In this document: positions 63,843 through 64,000 of the stretch, one piece after another
How positions within the stretch are numbered: the first letter of the stretch is position 1
Layout: each line of letters opens with the position of its first letter
Assembly: GCF_017814945.1 (NCBI RefSeq)
Contig: NZ_JAGIPX010000020.1
Location: 1 to 64,000 of the forward strand
Length of the DNA stretch: 64,000 nucleotides
Direction: 5' to 3'
Source of the DNA: Paraburkholderia sp. LEh10
GTDB taxonomy: Bacteria > Pseudomonadota > Gammaproteobacteria > Burkholderiales > Burkholderiaceae
Notes under the pieces: generated by a model
What the model saw: only the letters and a program-made list of their open reading frames with translations
Told to the model about the DNA's origin: nothing
The model's database searches: none
Translations under genes and position numbers: made by a program

Positions 63843-64000
63843 TCAAACGCGCGCGCGGATCAGTTCCGCGAGACGCGCAACGCCTTCGTCGATCTTCTCG
63901 GGCGGCACGGTCACGAACGAAAGACGCAGCGTGTTGTGCTGCGCCTCGTTGGCGAAGAACGGACCGCCCGGCACGAACGCGACGTTCTGCGCGACGGCTG
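63843..64000 (-). CDS. aminotransferase (class I/II), C-terminal fragment
   Basis: Only the last 52 residues are in the window; the gene continues past the right edge. The frame ends VAQNVAFVPGGPFFANEAQHN, then TLRLSFVTVPPEKIDEGVARLAELIRARV. The NTLRLSF and FVPG pattern is typical of fold type I PLP aminotransferases such as LysN/2-aminoadipate-type or MocR-family proteins. The stop is at 63843-63845. The full identity cannot be decided from the fragment. Confidence 0.75.
   Translation of the reverse strand, partial: AVAQNVAFVPGGPFFANEAQHNTLRLSFVTVPPEKIDEGVARLAELIRARV

Overview
The window looks like chromosomal DNA of a Burkholderiaceae beta-proteobacterium, most likely Paraburkholderia or a close Burkholderia relative. 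This rests on the very high G+C with strong third-position GC, the fused hemD-hemX gene beside ppc and hemC, the nadE-glnB pair, a classical beta-proteobacterial general porin, and a dispersed repeat containing the string gcatccgcgatagcg. No phage, plasmid or transposase genes are visible. Almost everything is core or conserved accessory chromosome.

Layout. (1) 0-8 kb: phosphoenolpyruvate carboxylase diverges from the haem genes hemC-hemDX-hemY. The block is bracketed by inverted copies of a 64-bp repeat. (2) 8-12 kb: a minus-strand catabolic set of aldehyde dehydrogenase, short-chain dehydrogenase and an ACS-type MFS transporter. (3) 12-18 kb: ppa, a small H-NS-like protein, a GIY-YIG protein, a FemAB/GNAT-like protein, then nadE and glnB. 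(4) 18-24 kb: a porin and a HisJ-Q-M-P type basic amino acid importer, then a pirin. (5) 24-30 kb: a Spy/CpxP-like periplasmic protein divergent from an OmpR/EnvZ-type two-component system, a Cas2-fold-like small protein, and a diguanylate cyclase. (6) 30-34 kb: an ABC importer with two permease modules in one chain and no substrate-binding protein gene. (7) 34-42 kb: two paralogous lipoproteins, two sigma-54 AAA+ regulators, several small stress-type proteins and trehalose-6-phosphate synthase, which reads as an envelope/osmotic stress neighbourhood. (8) 42-52 kb: a drug-type MFS, a PEBP protein, a cytosine methyltransferase plus Vsr pair, small proteins, tRNA-Arg(CCU), rubredoxin, a DUF4399 gene broken by one in-frame stop, uup, and a HepT-like protein with a damaged catalytic motif. 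(9) 52-57 kb: parE-parC (topoisomerase IV). (10) 57-64 kb: a CopD-like membrane protein, a ChrA-type transporter, a GGDEF-EAL protein, a PhzF-like protein, a RidA-family protein and the end of an aminotransferase gene.

No clearly new multi-gene system is evident. The observations most worth checking are the repeat array with its matching inverted copy about 8 kb away, the perfect 16-bp-arm palindrome near 62.0 kb, the nonsense-interrupted DUF4399 gene, the HepT-like protein without its catalytic Arg/His, a possible small RNA near 30 kb, the ATTACGCG/GTTACGCG box cluster in the Spy/two-component intergenic region, the tandem lipoproteins and the DNA methyltransferase-Vsr pair. All calls come from reading the sequence and supplied translations; no database search was run.
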